Assembly (NCBI GenBank): GCA_030428355.1
Contig: JAUIBL010000005.1
Coordinates: forward strand, 60,390-124,389
Source: Alphaproteobacteria bacterium
GTDB lineage: Bacteria > Pseudomonadota > Alphaproteobacteria > Rhodobacterales > Rhodobacteraceae
Direction: 5' to 3'
DNA: 64,000 nt
Shown: one piece after another, positions 8,241-19,352 of the stretch
Numbering within the stretch: position 1 is the first letter of the stretch
Layout of the letters: each line of letters starts with the position of its first letter
Notes under the pieces: model-generated
What the model saw: the letters and a program-made list of their open reading frames with translations, nothing else
Databases searched by the model: none
Told to the model about the DNA's origin: nothing
Position numbers and translations under genes: made by a program

Positions 8241-10952
8241 TCAGGCCAGCCGTCCGTGACAATGCTTGAACTTCTTGCCCGATCCACAGGGGCAGGGGTC
8301 GTTCCGGCCCGGATTGCCCCATGTGGTCGGGTCGTTCTCGTCAAAGCCTTCGATGGCCGCTTCGGGATCGACCTGGGCCGTGCCCTGTTGCGGTGATGCC
8401 GCTTCGGCTGCCCGTGCCATCGCAGCCTGTTGCGCCGCCATCTGCTGCAGCATGGCCTTCTGTTCTTCCTCGGTCATCGGTCTGACCTTGCCAAGCTGCT
8501 TGCTCACGTCCTCGCGCAGACTGTCGAGCATGGTCTCGAACAATTGGAACGCCTCGGATTTGTATTCGTTCAGCGGATCACGCTGGGCGTAACCCCGGAA
8601 GCCGACAACCGACCGCAGATGCTCCAGCGTCAGCAGGTGTTCGCGCCACTTGCTGTCGATGGTCTGCAGCAGGACCTGCTTTTCGATCTGGCGCATCGTG
8701 TCCGCGCCAAACGCTTCGGCCTTTTGCGCCATCATCTCATCTGATGCTGCTTCAAGCCGCTCGCGGATCACCTCGGCATCCACACCTTCCTCGTCGCCCC
8801 ACTGGACAACCGGTGCATCCACCCCGACCAGTTCGTTGACGGCGGTTTGCAGCCCTTCGGTGTTCCACTGATCGGCATAGGATTTCGGCGGAATATAGGT
8901 GTCGACCAGATCGTCGATCACTTGGTGGCGCATGTCGCGGGCGATTTCGGAAAGATCCTGCGCTTCCATGATCTCGCGGCGCTGGCTGAAGATGACCTTC
9001 CGCTGATCGTTCATCACGTCGTCGAATTTCAAAAGCTGCTTGCGGATGTCGAAGTTTCGCCCCTCGACCTTGGCCTGCGCACGTTCCAGCGACTTGTTCA
9101 CCCAAGGGTGCACAATCGCCTCGCCTTCCTTCATGCCCAGCGTCGACAGCACCTTGTCCAGCCGTTCAGAGCCGAAGATGCGCATCAGGTCATCGTCCAG
9201 CGACAGAAAGAAGGACGACCGGCCGGGGTCACCCTGACGACCGGAACGGCCGCGCAACTGGTTGTCGATGCGGCGGCTTTCGTGCCGTTCGGTGGCCAGA
9301 ACGAACAGACCGCCCGCAGCCTTGACCGCCTCTTCGTCGGCGGCATGCCCTTCTTCGATCCGCTTCCGGATCGCCTCGGGATCGCCCTCGGGATCGGCGG
9401 CAATTGCCTCCATGATTTTGAATTCGACGTTGCCACCTAGTTTGATGTCGGTCCCGCGACCGGCCATGTTGGTGGCGATGGTGATCGCGCCCAGCTTACC
9501 GGCATCGGCGACGATCTGCGCTTCCTGCTCGTGCTGGCGCGCGTTCAGAACATTGTGCGTCAGACCGGCTTGCGTCAGCAACTGGCTCAGCATTTCGGAC
9601 TTTTCAATCGAGGTGGTGCCCACCAGAACCGGCTGGCCCTTGGCATGCGCCTCTTTGATCTCGACCACGATGGCGTCGTATTTTTCCTTGGCCGTGCGAT
9701 AGACCTTGTCGTCCTCGTCGATCCGCGCAATCGCCCGGTTGGTCGGCACTTCGACCACACCAAGCCCGTAGATCTCGGCGAATTCGTCCGCCTCGGTCGC
9801 CGCCGTCCCGGTCATCCCGGCCAGTTTTTCGTACAGGCGGAAATAGTTCTGGAACGTGACCGACGCGAGCGTCACGTTCTCGGGCTGGATGGTGCAGCCT
9901 TCCTTGGCTTCGATGGCCTGATGCAGACCTTCGGACAAACGGCGTCCCGCCATCATGCGCCCGGTGAATTCGTCGATCAGAACAACCTCGCCATCGCGGA
10001 CGATGTAATCCTTGTCCTTCTGGTACAGCTTGTGCGCCCGCAGACCCTGGTTGATGTGGTGGATCAGCGTGGTGCTTTCCGGATCGTAAAGAGACTGATC
10101 CTCGGGCAGAAGGCCAAGCCCGTGCAGCGTTTCTTCGAGGTATTCGTTGCCCTCGTCGGTGAAGGACACATTGCGCGTCTTTTCATCAAGGCTGAAATGT
10201 TCGTCTGTCAGCGACGGGATCACCTTGTCGATGGCGACATACAGTTCGCTGCGGTCCTGCGCCGGGCCGGAAATGATCAGCGGCGTCCGCGCTTCGTCGA
10301 TCAGGATCGAGTCCACCTCGTCGACAATCGCCATGTAATGCCCGCGCTGGTACATCTGCCGCAACTCGGATTTCATGTTGTCGCGCAGATAGTCGAACCC
10401 AAGCTCGTTGTTCGTGGCATAAGTGATGTCGCAGGCATAGGCGGCCTGCTTTTCCGCATCCGGCTGGCGCGGATAGACCACACCCGTGGTCATGCCAAGC
10501 GCGCCGTAGACCTTGCTCATCCATTCGCTGTCGCGCTTGGCAAGGTAATCGTTCACCGTCACGATATGCACGCCGCGTCCGGTAAGCGCATTGAGATAGG
10601 CCGGGAAGGTCGCCACAAGCGTCTTGCCCTCACCCGTCTTCATTTCCGAGATATTGCCCTGATGCAGGAAAATCCCGCCCATCAACTGCACATCGAAGGC
10701 CCGCAGTCCCAGCGCGCGCTTTGCCGCCTCGCGGCAATTGGCAAACGCTTCGGGCAGCAGCGCATCCAGCGCCTCTCCATTGGCCACCCGTGCCTTGAAT
10801 TCTGCCGTTTTCTCGATGAGCTGCGCATCGCTCAGCTTTTCGAACTCCGCTTCCAGTGCGTTGACTTTTTCAACCAGCGGGCGGGTCGCCTTTACTTTAC
10901 GGTCATTCGGCGTTCCGAACACCTTGCGCGCGACTTTACCTAATCCCAGCAT
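8241..10952 (-). CDS. secA: Preprotein translocase ATPase SecA
   Basis: Motor ATPase that drives unfolded preproteins through SecYEG. About 903 residues. The start [18 protein letters not shown] is typical of the family. The first nucleotide-binding domain has Walker A MKTGEGKT, the DEVDSILID (DEAD-like) motif is present, and the second NBD holds [14 protein letters not shown] and [11 protein letters not shown]. The C-terminal zinc/SecB-binding motif [14 protein letters not shown] is intact. The ATG at 10952 is used; upstream in-frame codons extend into the divergent promoter region and lack family similarity. It is divergent from a parvulin isomerase that also serves exported proteins. Confidence 0.98.
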   Translation of the reverse strand: MLGLGKVARKVFGTPNDRKVKATRPLVEKVNALEAEFEKLSDAQLIEKTAEFKARVANGEALDALLPEAFANCREAAKRALGLRAFDVQLMGGIFLHQGNISEMKTGEGKTLVATFPAYLNALTGRGVHIVTVNDYLAKRDSEWMSKVYGALGMTTGVVYPRQPDAEKQAAYACDITYATNNELGFDYLRDNMKSELRQMYQRGHYMAIVDEVDSILIDEARTPLIISGPAQDRSELYVAIDKVIPSLTDEHFSLDEKTRNVSFTDEGNEYLEETLHGLGLLPEDQSLYDPESTTLIHHINQGLRAHKLYQKDKDYIVRDGEVVLIDEFTGRMMAGRRLSEGLHQAIEAKEGCTIQPENVTLASVTFQNYFRLYEKLAGMTGTAATEADEFAEIYGLGVVEVPTNRAIARIDEDDKVYRTAKEKYDAIVVEIKEAHAKGQPVLVGTTSIEKSEMLSQLLTQAGLTHNVLNARQHEQEAQIVADAGKLGAITIATNMAGRGTDIKLGGNVEFKIMEAIAADPEGDPEAIRKRIEEGHAADEEAVKAAGGLFVLATERHESRRIDNQLRGRSGRQGDPGRSSFFLSLDDDLMRIFGSERLDKVLSTLGMKEGEAIVHPWVNKSLERAQAKVEGRNFDIRKQLLKFDDVMNDQRKVIFSQRREIMEAQDLSEIARDMRHQVIDDLVDTYIPPKSYADQWNTEGLQTAVNELVGVDAPVVQWGDEEGVDAEVIRERLEAASDEMMAQKAEAFGADTMRQIEKQVLLQTIDSKWREHLLTLEHLRSVVGFRGYAQRDPLNEYKSEAFQLFETMLDSLREDVSKQLGKVRPMTEEEQKAMLQQMAAQQAAMARAAEAASPQQGTAQVDPEAAIEGFDENDPTTWGNPGRNDPCPCGSGKKFKHCHGRLA

Positions 10953-11126
10953 GCAACCACTTTCAGCTTTGACATCTTCGTGTGCGGCATCTGCTTGCTC
11001 GCCTCGCACACAGCCCATATGTCACAGGGGAACGACTGGCTTCGCAGAGCCTTGTGGCGATGTAAGGTCAGACAAATACACTGTCAATGTCGCCCCAACG
11101 GTCCGGGCGGCTCTGGAAGGATAAAC
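10953..11126. promoter_or_regulatory. Divergent promoter region secA / parvulin gene
   Basis: 174 bp between two divergent genes. For the plus strand, TTGTGG at 11052-11057 and AATACA at 11075-11080 are 17 bases apart, a weak sigma-70 pair about 47 bp upstream of the ATG. I found no convincing pair for secA. E. coli secA is controlled through SecM, but I see no SecM-like reading frame here. Confidence 0.4.
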
Positions 11127-11978
11127 ATGACGAATCTCATCACGAAACTCTCCGCCGGCGCAGTTGCGCTGATGCTGGCCCTGCCGGTTCAGGCGCAGGA
11201 CACGCTGACGGCAGACTCGGTGGTGGCCACGGTCAATGGCACGGAAATCACGCTGGGTCATATGCTTATGGTGCGCGCATCCCTGCCCGAACAGTACCAG
11301 CAGCTTCCCGATGACGTGCTGTGGGACGGCATCATGGACCAGATCGTTCAACAAACCGTGCTCAGCCAGCAGGACAGCGGCGAAGAGACCCGTCGCATCC
11401 GGCTTGCGATGGAAAATGAACGCCGCGCCCTGATGGCCGCTCAGGTGATCGAAGGTCTTGTCGACGACGCTGTCACAGACGCCGCAGTGCAAGAGATTTA
11501 CGAACAGACCTACCTGCAGGCCGATCAGGCCGAGGAATTCAACGCCTCGCACATTCTGGTTGCAACCGAAGAAGAAGCCGCCGCCATCGTCGAGGAACTC
11601 AACGGCGGTGCCGATTTCGCCGAGGTTGCCCGCGCGAAATCCACCGGCCCGTCGGGTCCGAACGGGGGTCAGCTTGGCTGGTTCGGCGCAGGCATGATGG
11701 TGCCGGAATTCCAGGCGGCTGTCGAAGCGTTGGAGGTCGGGGCGATCTCGGGCCCGGTGCAAACGCAATTCGGCTGGCATGTCATCACTCTGAACGAAAA
11801 GCGCGCCAAGGAAGCGCCTGCGCTTGATGCAGTTCGTGGAGAGATCGAAACCCAGCTCAGCCAGCAGGTGGTCAGCCAGAAAATCGACGAACTGACCAAC
11901 GCGGCCCAAATCACCCGCACTGCAAAGGAAGAGGTCGACACCTCGATCCTGAGCAACATTGGTCTTCTGGAGGACTAA
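11127..11978 (+). CDS. Periplasmic parvulin-type peptidyl-prolyl isomerase
   Basis: Folding catalyst for exported proteins, of the PrsA/SurA/PpiD type. The 283-residue product has a signal peptide (residues 1-23, ending PVQAQ), an N-terminal helical chaperone region, and one parvulin domain (about 135-235). That domain contains ASHILVATEE, the GGADFAEVAR helix, GGQLGWFGAGMMVPEF and FGWHVITLNE. The ATG at 11127 has GGAAGG 6 bases upstream; open codons further upstream are not protein-like. argJ follows after 3 bp, with its ribosome-binding site inside the last codons here (GGAGGA), so the two are co-translated. In this family the gene often sits beside secA, which fits an export role. Confidence 0.93.
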   Translation: MTNLITKLSAGAVALMLALPVQAQDTLTADSVVATVNGTEITLGHMLMVRASLPEQYQQLPDDVLWDGIMDQIVQQTVLSQQDSGEETRRIRLAMENERRALMAAQVIEGLVDDAVTDAAVQEIYEQTYLQADQAEEFNASHILVATEEEAAAIVEELNGGADFAEVARAKSTGPSGPNGGQLGWFGAGMMVPEFQAAVEALEVGAISGPVQTQFGWHVITLNEKRAKEAPALDAVRGEIETQLSQQVVSQKIDELTNAAQITRTAKEEVDTSILSNIGLLED

Positions 11979-11981
11979 GAA

Positions 11982-13211
11982 TTGGCCAAGATCACATCGG
12001 TTTCGCCCCTCGCACCCGCCAGCTTTCCAACGCTGCCGGTGATCAAGGGCGCACGGTTTGCAACTGCCGCGGCGGGCGTCAAATATGCCGGCCGCACCGA
12101 CGTGATGCTGGCCGTTCTTGACCCCGGAAGCTGCGTGGCGGGCGCGTTCACCAAATCCGCCACGCGATCCGCCAACGTGCTGGATTGCCAGTCGAAAATC
12201 CGGCTTGAAGACGAAGGTGGTGCGGCCATCATCGTCAATTCCGGTAACTCCAACGCCTTTACGGGCCGGGCAGGGGACGAAAGCGTTCAGGCCATCTGCG
12301 CCGAGGTCGCCCGCGTGACCGGCCTGCCCGCCACCCGCGTGTTCACAAGCTCCACCGGCGTGATCGGTGAACGCCTCCCGCATGACCGCATCGCGGCCAA
12401 GGTCGAAGAGCTGTACGGCAATCTCGACGAGGCAGGTCTGCCCAACGCCGCCAAGGCGATCATGACCACCGACACCTTCCCCAAAGGATCGACCACCAGC
12501 GTCGATCTTCCGGGCGGAACCGTCACCATCGCAGGCATCGCCAAGGGTTCTGGCATGATCGCACCCGACATGGCGACCATGCTGGTCTACATTTTCACCG
12601 ACGCCAGGATCGCACAGACCGATCTTCAGGCGTTGGTGTCTGACATCAACGAAAAGACCTTCAACAGCATCACCGTCGATAGCGACACCTCCACCTCCGA
12701 CACCCTGTTGGTCGCCGCCACAGGCGCTTCGGGCGTCACAGTCACCGCGCAGGACACCGCCTTCCGCGATGCTCTGCACCATGTGATGCTTGACCTCGCC
12801 CACCAGGTTGTCCGCGACGGTGAAGGTGCCACGAAATTCGTCGAAATCACCGTCACCGGCGCGCTGAACGATACGGATGCCAAGACCCACGCGATGTCCA
12901 TCGCCAATTCCCCGCTGGTCAAAACCGCCATCGCCGGCGAAGATCCCAACTGGGGCCGTGTCGTCATGGCCATCGGCAAATCCGGTGCCCCTGCCGACCG
13001 GGACACGCTCAGCATTTCGTTCGGTGATGTGAAAGTCGCCACCAACGGCTGGGTCGATCCCGACTACCGTGAGGAACAGGGTGCTGCGATCATGAAGCAG
13101 GAAAACATCTCCATGACCGTCGATCTGGGCATGGGCAGCGGCAAAGCCACCGTGTGGACCTGCGACCTGACCCATGGCTACATCTCGATCAACGCTGATT
13201 ATCGCTCGTGA
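11982..13211 (+). CDS. argJ: Glutamate N-acetyltransferase / amino-acid acetyltransferase ArgJ
   Basis: Ornithine acetyltransferase of the cyclic arginine pathway. It moves the acetyl group from N-acetylornithine to glutamate and may also use acetyl-CoA. The precursor cleaves itself before the Thr of the MATML motif (in GMIAPDMATML, about residue 195) to give two chains. The length of 409 residues is normal. The start is TTG at 11982: the N-terminus MAKITSVSPLAP matches the family, GGAGGA lies just upstream in the preceding gene, and no ATG is available. The stop overlaps the GTG of mutT by 4 bases (GTGA). Confidence 0.97.
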   Translation: MAKITSVSPLAPASFPTLPVIKGARFATAAAGVKYAGRTDVMLAVLDPGSCVAGAFTKSATRSANVLDCQSKIRLEDEGGAAIIVNSGNSNAFTGRAGDESVQAICAEVARVTGLPATRVFTSSTGVIGERLPHDRIAAKVEELYGNLDEAGLPNAAKAIMTTDTFPKGSTTSVDLPGGTVTIAGIAKGSGMIAPDMATMLVYIFTDARIAQTDLQALVSDINEKTFNSITVDSDTSTSDTLLVAATGASGVTVTAQDTAFRDALHHVMLDLAHQVVRDGEGATKFVEITVTGALNDTDAKTHAMSIANSPLVKTAIAGEDPNWGRVVMAIGKSGAPADRDTLSISFGDVKVATNGWVDPDYREEQGAAIMKQENISMTVDLGMGSGKATVWTCDLTHGYISINADYRS

Positions 13212-13606
13212 CCGTTGTTCTTGTTTCCGCGGTTGCGCTCATCGACCCCGATGGGCGCATCCTTCTTGCCCAGCGGCCCGAAGGCAAATCCATGGCGGGC
13301 CTGTGGGAATTCCCCGGCGGCAAGGTCGAACCCAGTGAGACCCCCGAACAGGCGCTGATCCGCGAACTGCACGAGGAACTGGGCATCGACACCTGGCAAA
13401 GTTGCCTTGCCCCGCTCACCTTCGCGTCGCACAGCTACGAGAAATTCCACCTGCTGATGCCGCTCTTTGCCTGCCGCAAGTGGAACGGCACCCCCGAATC
13501 ACGCGAAGGGCAGGCGCTGAAATGGGTGCGCGCGAACCAGCTCAAGGACTATCCCATGCCCCCGGCGGACATCCCTCTGATCCCGATCCTGCGGGATTGG
13601 CTCTGA
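13208..13606 (+). CDS. mutT: 8-oxo-dGTP diphosphatase MutT (Nudix)
   Basis: Nudix hydrolase that cleans 8-oxo-dGTP from the nucleotide pool to prevent A:T to C:G mutation. The Nudix box is complete, from GGKVEPSE to RELHEELGI (about residues 37-60). Length is 132 residues, and the short N-terminal strand VVLVSAVALID is typical of MutT. The GTG start overlaps the argJ stop by 4 bases, so translation is coupled. Other Nudix substrates are possible; the MutT call rests on size and box. Confidence 0.92.
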   Translation: MTVVLVSAVALIDPDGRILLAQRPEGKSMAGLWEFPGGKVEPSETPEQALIRELHEELGIDTWQSCLAPLTFASHSYEKFHLLMPLFACRKWNGTPESREGQALKWVRANQLKDYPMPPADIPLIPILRDWL

Positions 13607-13711
13607 CCGCACGCACATTTCAAACATATTGCACAGCAACAATATTTTTTTGTGGCGCGGGATTAGGCAACAAATTAAAGACAAACTGTCAGAACTTGGG
13701 GGAGATTTGAC
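13607..13711 (+). promoter_or_regulatory. AT-rich promoter-like region before the 44-residue gene
   Basis: This 105-bp gap is clearly richer in A and T than its surroundings, with a T7 run at 13645-13651. A weak sigma-70 pair is TTGTGG (13650-13655) and AATTAA (13673-13678), 17 bases apart. GGGGGAG at 13698-13704 is a strong ribosome-binding site for the small gene. Function inferred. Confidence 0.4.
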
Positions 13712-13846
13712 GTGCTGAAAACAATCATCATCGGTAGTTGTATGTCCGTGCAGGGGATTCTGGAAAAAACCCTGCCTGACGGTCGTATTTCTGTCCGTGT
13801 CGGCAATCGGATCTTCACGGGTCTGCCTGTCGCCACATCGGGCTGA
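13712..13846 (+). CDS. Small conserved-looking protein, 44 residues
   Basis: A short gene starting with GTG that encodes MLKTIIIGSC... and ends with TGA at 13844-13846. Support is indirect but consistent: GGGGGAG lies 7 bases upstream of the start, an AT-rich promoter-like stretch precedes it, and an intrinsic terminator hairpin follows 24 bases after the stop. The N-terminus is hydrophobic, and the rest (LPDGRISVRVGNRIF) looks like a small beta-hairpin. I have a faint memory of similar tiny proteins in Rhodobacteraceae but cannot name a function. Confidence 0.65.
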   Translation: MLKTIIIGSCMSVQGILEKTLPDGRISVRVGNRIFTGLPVATSG

Positions 13847-13865
13847 AGTTATTTGAAGAGTAAAG

Positions 13866-13895
13866 AAAAAGGGCAGCGGTGACGCTGCCCTTTTC
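13866..13895. terminator. Bidirectional intrinsic terminator
   Basis: A perfect 8-bp stem, GGGCAGCG (13871-13878) and CGCTGCCC (13883-13890), with loop GTGA, flanked by AAAAA on the left and TTTTC on the right. It can stop the small gene on the plus strand and infB on the minus strand, whose stop lies 22 bp away. Confidence 0.85.
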
Positions 13896-13916
13896 TGTGT
13901 CTGGTGACACGCCGGA

Positions 13917-16403
13917 TCACTCCAGCGTACGTTCCACTTCCTGACGTTCGAAGATCTCGATGACATCGCCCTGGCGAATATCGTCGTAATTCTCGAATGC
14001 CATCCCGCATTCCTGACCGGATTGCACCTCGGGAACCTCGTCCTTGAAGCGCTTGAGTGTCTTGAGCGTGCCTTCGTGGATCACGACGTTGTCGCGCAGC
14101 AGGCGCACACCGGCGCTGCGACGAGCCACACCTTCGGTGACCAGACAGCCCGCAACCTTGCCCACGTTCGACACCTTGAAGACTTCCTTGATCTCGGCAT
14201 AGCCGATGAAGGTCTCCTTGATCTCGGCACTCAGTAGGCCCGAAGCGGCCGCTTTCACATCGTCCACAAGGTCGTAGATCACGCTGTAATAGCGGATCTC
14301 GACACCCTTCTGGTTCGCCGTGTTCCGCGCCGAAGCATTGGCACGCACGTTGAACCCGATGACCGGACAGCCCGATGCTTCGGCAAGGCCGACATCGGTC
14401 TCGGTGATGGCACCCACGCCCGAATGCAGCACGCGCACGCGCACTTCGTCGTTACCGACTTTCTCCAGCGCCTGAACGATCGCTTCCGCCGACCCCTGCA
14501 CATCCGCCTTGACCAGCACAGGAAGCTCGGAGACGTTCTCGTCGTCCTTCGCCTTTTTCATGAGCTGTTCCAGCGTTGTCGCCGCACCAAGGGCAGCGCG
14601 CTTTTCTTTTGCGACGTTCGCACGGTATTCCGCGATCTCGCGCGCCTGCGCTTCGGTTTCGGTCACGTTCAGCACGTCACCCGCTTCGGGTGTGCCGTTC
14701 AGACCCAACACCTCGACGGGCACCGATGGTCCGGCTTCCTTGACGCGCTCGCCCTTGTCGTTGATCAGCGCCCGGACCTTGCCGTACTGCTCGCCCACGA
14801 CGAAGATGTCGCCCTGACGCAGCGTGCCGGTCTGAATCAGAACCGTCGCCACCGGGCCCCGGCCCACGTCAAGCTGCGCTTCGATCACTGCACCCTGCGC
14901 CGCCCGATCCGGGTTCGCCTTGAGTTCGAGAATTTCCGCCTGCAGCGCAATCGCTTCGAGCAGTTCCGGCAGACCTTGCCCGGTATGTGCCGAAACTTCC
15001 ACGTCCTGCACGTCGCCCGACATCTGCTCCACGACAACTTCGTGCTGCAACAGGTCGGTGCGCACCTTGGTCGGGTTCGCGCTTGGTTTGTCGATCTTGT
15101 TGATCGCCACGATCATCGGCACCTTGGCCGCTTTCGCGTGGTTGATCGCCTCGACCGTCTGCGGCATCACCGCATCATCCGCCGCAACCACCAGAACGAC
15201 GATGTCCGTCACCTGCGCCCCGCGTGACCGCATCGACGTAAACGCCGCGTGGCCCGGAGTGTCGAGGAAGGTCAGAACCGCGCCGTCCTTCGTCGTCACC
15301 TGATAGGCGCCGATATGCTGCGTGATCCCACCGGCTTCGCCCGAGGTCACGTTGGTTTCGCGGATCGCATCCAGCAACGATGTCTTGCCGTGGTCGACGT
15401 GACCCATGATCGTGATGACCGGCGGACGCGACTTGAGGTCTTCCGGAGCGTCCTCGACCTCCTTGATGACATCCTCAACATCCGCATCGGATACGCGTGT
15501 CACCCGGTGGCCGAATTCCTCGATGATGAGTTCGGCGGTATCGGCGTCGATCGTCTGGTTCTGGGTCGCCATGATGCCGTTCTGCATCAGCGCCTTGACC
15601 ACATCGCCCACACGTTCGGCCATGCGGTTGGCCAGTTCGGCCACCGTGATCGCTTCGGGCAACTGCACGTCGCGCACGACTTTTTCGCGCGGCTGGTTGC
15701 CGCCCATGGCCTTCTGACGCGCCCGCTCCTGCTTGCGCTTCATCGCCGCCATGGATTTCTGGCGGCCACCTTCGCCACCCAGCGCTTGGTTCAGCGTCAG
15801 CTTGCCGGACCGGCGTTCGGAATCGTCGCCTTTGCGGCGGCCCCGTTCCTCGCGTTCGCGTTCAACCTTGCGCGGTGCCGCCTGCGCCGACGGTTTCGCA
15901 CCGCCTGCGGGTTGGCGCGACACGGCAGGCTCTGCCGGAGCGGCCTCGGCCTGCTTGGCGGCAGCCGCAGCTTCGCGCGCCTTGCGCTCTTCCTCTTCGG
16001 CTTTCTGACGGGCGCGCTCTTCGGCCTCGCGCTGTTCGCGCTCCTTGGCCTCTTTTTCGGCACGCATCCGCTCGCGCTCTTCGGCGCGGGCTTTTTCTTC
16101 GGCCTCGCGCTGCGCGGCTTCTTCGCCTTCGCGCGCTTTTGCGGCCTGAAGCGCCTTCAGACGGCGTTCCATTTCCGCATCGGAAATCCCGGCGGGGCGC
16201 TTGCTCCCGGCTGCGGCCACCGCCGCACTTGCAGATCCGCCCGAGCCAGACTGGGACGCGCCGGGTTTCGGCACCACAACGCGCTTGCGCTTGGTCTCTA
16301 CCACGACGTTCTTGGTCCGTCCGTGGCTAAAGCTCTGCTTCACGTTCCCGGAACGGGGACCGCCGCGCAAACCCAATGTCTTTTTGCCGTCGTTATCGCT
16401 CAT
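13917..16403 (-). CDS. infB: Translation initiation factor IF-2
   Basis: GTPase that brings initiator tRNA to the 30S subunit and promotes subunit joining. 828 residues. The N-terminal half (about 1-250) is low-complexity, with highly charged EAR/KER repeats as usual for IF-2. The G domain has GHVDHGKT (about residue 331), DTPGHAAF and NKIDKP, followed by domains II, III and IV ([28 protein letters not shown] at the end). The ATG overlaps the stop of the ylxR gene by 4 bases (ATGA). Last gene of the rimP operon; a bidirectional terminator follows. Confidence 0.98.
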   Translation of the reverse strand: MSDNDGKKTLGLRGGPRSGNVKQSFSHGRTKNVVVETKRKRVVVPKPGASQSGSGGSASAAVAAAGSKRPAGISDAEMERRLKALQAAKAREGEEAAQREAEEKARAEERERMRAEKEAKEREQREAEERARQKAEEEERKAREAAAAAKQAEAAPAEPAVSRQPAGGAKPSAQAAPRKVEREREERGRRKGDDSERRSGKLTLNQALGGEGGRQKSMAAMKRKQERARQKAMGGNQPREKVVRDVQLPEAITVAELANRMAERVGDVVKALMQNGIMATQNQTIDADTAELIIEEFGHRVTRVSDADVEDVIKEVEDAPEDLKSRPPVITIMGHVDHGKTSLLDAIRETNVTSGEAGGITQHIGAYQVTTKDGAVLTFLDTPGHAAFTSMRSRGAQVTDIVVLVVAADDAVMPQTVEAINHAKAAKVPMIVAINKIDKPSANPTKVRTDLLQHEVVVEQMSGDVQDVEVSAHTGQGLPELLEAIALQAEILELKANPDRAAQGAVIEAQLDVGRGPVATVLIQTGTLRQGDIFVVGEQYGKVRALINDKGERVKEAGPSVPVEVLGLNGTPEAGDVLNVTETEAQAREIAEYRANVAKEKRAALGAATTLEQLMKKAKDDENVSELPVLVKADVQGSAEAIVQALEKVGNDEVRVRVLHSGVGAITETDVGLAEASGCPVIGFNVRANASARNTANQKGVEIRYYSVIYDLVDDVKAAASGLLSAEIKETFIGYAEIKEVFKVSNVGKVAGCLVTEGVARRSAGVRLLRDNVVIHEGTLKTLKRFKDEVPEVQSGQECGMAFENYDDIRQGDVIEIFERQEVERTLE

Positions 16404-17047
16404 TTAGCTCTTTTTTCCTTCCCAGCGGCCCCTGCCGCTGTCTTTGCATCAGACGTTCCGATGCGAAAGCCCTTCAATCTTTGGGCTTCCTCTACAACAC
16501 GTTGCGTGAGTCCACCAGCGCCAAGCGCGGCATGTATCACAGTTTGTCGCCCAAAGGCCATTCCAAGCTCGTCCGCCGTAAGCCACCCGATGTAATGGCC
16601 ATAATGCGGCGTGCTGAGTTTCGATTTCCCGCGGCTCGATCCGTCCGTCGCTTGCAACAGCACTTCGGCGGTTTCCTTGGACAGGACGTCCTTGACCTTT
16701 TCATAGCCAGAGACCGCCACGCCAGATTTGCGGCTGAGACTTATCAGATCGACGACACGGCGTGCAAGCTGCTGTTCAAGGTCGGAAACAAGGCTCTCCG
16801 AGATGCGCAGTTGCGTCTTGGCCGCACGGTGAAACATGTTCTTTTTCACCGCCGTTTCAAGGGCGGCGCGCGTCGCCGTCACCCAGATCCCCCGACCCGG
16901 CAGCTTTTCCGCCAGATCGGGAACCAGTTGATCGTCGGGGCCGACGACAAAACGGATCAGCTCGGCCTTCGGGCGCACCTCTCCGGTCGCAATGCACTTG
17001 CGCTCCGGTCCGCTCTCCCGATCCTTGTCTTTGCCGCCGCGTGTCAC
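16400..17047 (-). CDS. YlxR-type RNA-binding protein fused to an L7Ae-like domain
   Basis: The N-terminal YlxR (DUF448) domain (about residues 8-90) shows the family signature ERKCIATGE and [14 protein letters not shown]-terminal L7Ae/L30e-like segment follows (about 110-190; [18 protein letters not shown]). This two-domain form is common in alphaproteobacteria, where the gene sits between nusA and infB as here. The predicted role is RNA binding linked to transcription-translation or ribosome assembly. The GTG at 17047 is chosen because it starts 25 bases after the nusA stop and gives [12 protein letters not shown]; an upstream codon at 17098 lies inside nusA. It overlaps infB by 4 bases. Confidence 0.88.
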   Translation of the reverse strand: MTRGGKDKDRESGPERKCIATGEVRPKAELIRFVVGPDDQLVPDLAEKLPGRGIWVTATRAALETAVKKNMFHRAAKTQLRISESLVSDLEQQLARRVVDLISLSRKSGVAVSGYEKVKDVLSKETAEVLLQATDGSSRGKSKLSTPHYGHYIGWLTADELGMAFGRQTVIHAALGAGGLTQRVVEEAQRLKGFRIGTSDAKTAAGAAGKEKRAK

Positions 17048-17072
17048 GTCTGTCGTCGTCCCCAAAATCAGG

Positions 17073-18755
17073 TCAGGCCTGCTCGTCTTCCATATCACCC
17101 AGGTCTTCGCCCTCGGCCTCTTCCTCCAGCTCGGTCGGATCGACCCAGCCCAGAAGAACCCGCGCGGTCATCACGAGATGCTGTGCTTCTTCGAGCGACA
17201 TGTCGAAGGGCTCCAGCAGACCTTCGTCCTTGTGGCGCTCGCCGTTTTCGGTCGTCCAGCCACCGGCCAGTTCCCAATCCGCACAGGTCGCAAAGTCTTC
17301 AAGCGTCTTGACGCCGTCCTTGGCCAGCACTTCGATCATCTGCGGTGTCAGACCTTCGAAATTGATCAGGCTGTCATCGGCACCCAGCGCACGGGCGTTT
17401 TCCAGCGCCTTCTTGGCCTGCTCTTCAAGATATTCGCGGGCACGGGTCTGAAGCTCCTCGGCGGTGCCTTCGTCCACACCGTCGATAACCAGCAGTTCGT
17501 CCAGCTCGACATAGGCCACTTCTTCAAGGTTGGTGAAGCCTTCGGCCACCAGAAGCTGGGCAAAGAACTCGTCCAGGTCCAGAGTGTCCATGAAGAGCTG
17601 CGTGCGCTCTTCGAATTCTTTCTGACGACGCTGCGATTCCTCTTCCTCGGTCATGATGTCGATGTCGAGACCCGTCAGCTGCGACGCCAGACGCACGTTC
17701 TGACCACGGCGACCGATGGCGAGCGACAGTTGCTCGTCCGGGACCACGACTTCGATGCGCTCCGCGTCCTCATCCAGAACCACCTTGCTCACCTCGGCAG
17801 GCTGCAACGCGTTCACAAGGAAGGTCGGCACATCTTCGTTCCACGGGATGATGTCGATCTTTTCGCCCTGAAGCTCGTTCACAACCGCCTGAACGCGCGA
17901 ACCGCGCATACCAACGCAGGCCCCGACCGGGTCGATCGACCCGTCATAGGAAATGACCGCGATCTTGGCGCGTGATCCCGGATCACGGGCAACCGCCTTG
18001 ATCTCGATGATGCCGTCGTAAATCTCCGGCACTTCCATCTTGAACAGTTCTGCCATGAACTCGGGCGCGGTGCGCGACAGGAAGATCTGCGGCCCACGGG
18101 TCTCGCGGCGCACATCCTTGATGTAGCAGCGGATGCGGTCGCCATTGCGATAGCTTTCGCGCCCGATCTTCTCGTTGCGGCGCAGGATGCCTTCGCCCCG
18201 GCCCACATCGACGATGACGTTGCCGTATTCCTCGCGCTTGACCACACCGTTGATGATGGTGCCCGCGCGATCCTTGAATTCTTCGTACTGACGGTCTCGC
18301 TCGGCTTCGCGCACCTTCTGCAGGATCACCTGCTTGGCTGACTGCGCCGCGATCCGGCCCATTTCCACCGGCGGCACTTCCTCGGTGAACATGTCGCCGA
18401 CCTGCGGGCCACCCGCGAAATCGGTCAGCGCCTGACCATCCCGCATCCAGACCGCGTTCTGGTTCGGCTTCGGTGCCTCGAAATACGGCTTGGCGCTGTC
18501 GATCGTGAACTCCGCCTGGTAGTTCTCGTACTCTTCCTCGTCCACCACGGTGCGGACGCGGGTAAAGGTCGCCCGACCGGTCTTGCGGTCGATCTTCACG
18601 CGGATGTCCATCTCGGACCCGTAACGCGACTTGGCCGCGCGGGCGAGGCTTTCTTCCATCGCCTCGACGACCAGTCCGGGGTCGATCATCTTCTCGCGCG
18701 CCACCGCTTCGGCGGTCTGCAGCAGTTCCAACTGGTTGGCGGAAGTGATTGCCAT
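17073..18755 (-). CDS. nusA: Transcription termination/antitermination factor NusA
   Basis: RNA-polymerase-bound factor that controls pausing, termination and antitermination. 560 residues. Regions in order: the N-terminal polymerase-binding domain (about 1-130, starting [20 protein letters not shown]), an S1 domain (about 135-200; [18 protein letters not shown]), two KH domains (about 205-345; [31 protein letters not shown]), then two helix-hairpin-helix acidic repeats (about 360-530). The tail is very acidic, as usual in alphaproteobacteria. The ATG lies 5 bases after the rimP stop, with its ribosome-binding site in the last rimP codons (GAGGAG). NusA represses its own operon in E. coli; the leader ahead of rimP may be a site for this. 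Confidence 0.98.
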   Translation of the reverse strand: MAITSANQLELLQTAEAVAREKMIDPGLVVEAMEESLARAAKSRYGSEMDIRVKIDRKTGRATFTRVRTVVDEEEYENYQAEFTIDSAKPYFEAPKPNQNAVWMRDGQALTDFAGGPQVGDMFTEEVPPVEMGRIAAQSAKQVILQKVREAERDRQYEEFKDRAGTIINGVVKREEYGNVIVDVGRGEGILRRNEKIGRESYRNGDRIRCYIKDVRRETRGPQIFLSRTAPEFMAELFKMEVPEIYDGIIEIKAVARDPGSRAKIAVISYDGSIDPVGACVGMRGSRVQAVVNELQGEKIDIIPWNEDVPTFLVNALQPAEVSKVVLDEDAERIEVVVPDEQLSLAIGRRGQNVRLASQLTGLDIDIMTEEEESQRRQKEFEERTQLFMDTLDLDEFFAQLLVAEGFTNLEEVAYVELDELLVIDGVDEGTAEELQTRAREYLEEQAKKALENARALGADDSLINFEGLTPQMIEVLAKDGVKTLEDFATCADWELAGGWTTENGERHKDEGLLEPFDMSLEEAQHLVMTARVLLGWVDPTELEEEAEGEDLGDMEDEQA

Positions 18756-18760
18756 GCGGT

Positions 18761-19330
18761 TTACTCCTCTTCGGGCCCTTCGGCCTCAATCACGTCGTCA
18801 AATTCGGTCTCGTCAAAGCCCTGCGCCTTGCGGGCCTTCAGCATTTCCCTGATCAGCTCGTCGGTCAGGACCAGCTTGGCATCGGTCAGCCAGTCGAACT
18901 TCAGCCCGACGGTGCCTTCCTCGATATTGATCAGCACCTCGTCCCCCTCGACCCCGGCCAGCACACCCTTGAAGCGCTTGCGCCCGTCGATCGTCTCCGA
19001 GGTCTCGATCTTGGCCTCATAACCCTCAAAGGTCTCGAAGTCCTTGAGCCGGGTCAAAGGCCGGTCGATGCCGGGTGACGACACTTCCAGCGTATAGGCG
19101 TCCAGGATCGGGTCCTCGACATCCAGCGTCGCGCTCACGGCGGTGCTGATGGCGGCGCAGTCATCCACTTCGATCCCGCCTTCGGGACGCTCGGCCATGA
19201 TCTGCAACGTGGGCGACTTGCCACTCATCAAACGGATCCGCACAAGCTCGAACCCCATGTCCTCGATGACAGGGGCAACGATCTCGGCCAGTCGTCGGTC
19301 CATCGCGGCTTTGGCGATCAGGTCAGACAT
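18761..19330 (-). CDS. rimP: Ribosome maturation factor RimP
   Basis: Helps mature the 30S subunit. 189 residues. The N-terminal domain contains [12 protein letters not shown] and [20 protein letters not shown], followed by the signature [11 protein letters not shown], then an Sm-like C-terminal domain ([22 protein letters not shown]). The C-terminus has an extra acidic tail of about 20 residues. The ATG at 19330 ([18 protein letters not shown]) is chosen because upstream codons run through a terminator hairpin. First gene of the rimP-nusA-ylxR-infB operon. Confidence 0.95.
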   Translation of the reverse strand: MSDLIAKAAMDRRLAEIVAPVIEDMGFELVRIRLMSGKSPTLQIMAERPEGGIEVDDCAAISTAVSATLDVEDPILDAYTLEVSSPGIDRPLTRLKDFETFEGYEAKIETSETIDGRKRFKGVLAGVEGDEVLINIEEGTVGLKFDWLTDAKLVLTDELIREMLKARKAQGFDETEFDDVIEAEGPEEE

Positions 19331-19352
19331 TGTGATGCAGGTCTCCAGACAC

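Noticed and set aside
11022..13175. 717-codon open frame on the minus strand across the parvulin and argJ genes
   Set aside because: It covers two well-supported genes on the plus strand and reads as low-complexity His/Asp/Gly-rich sequence; a shadow frame in GC-rich DNA.
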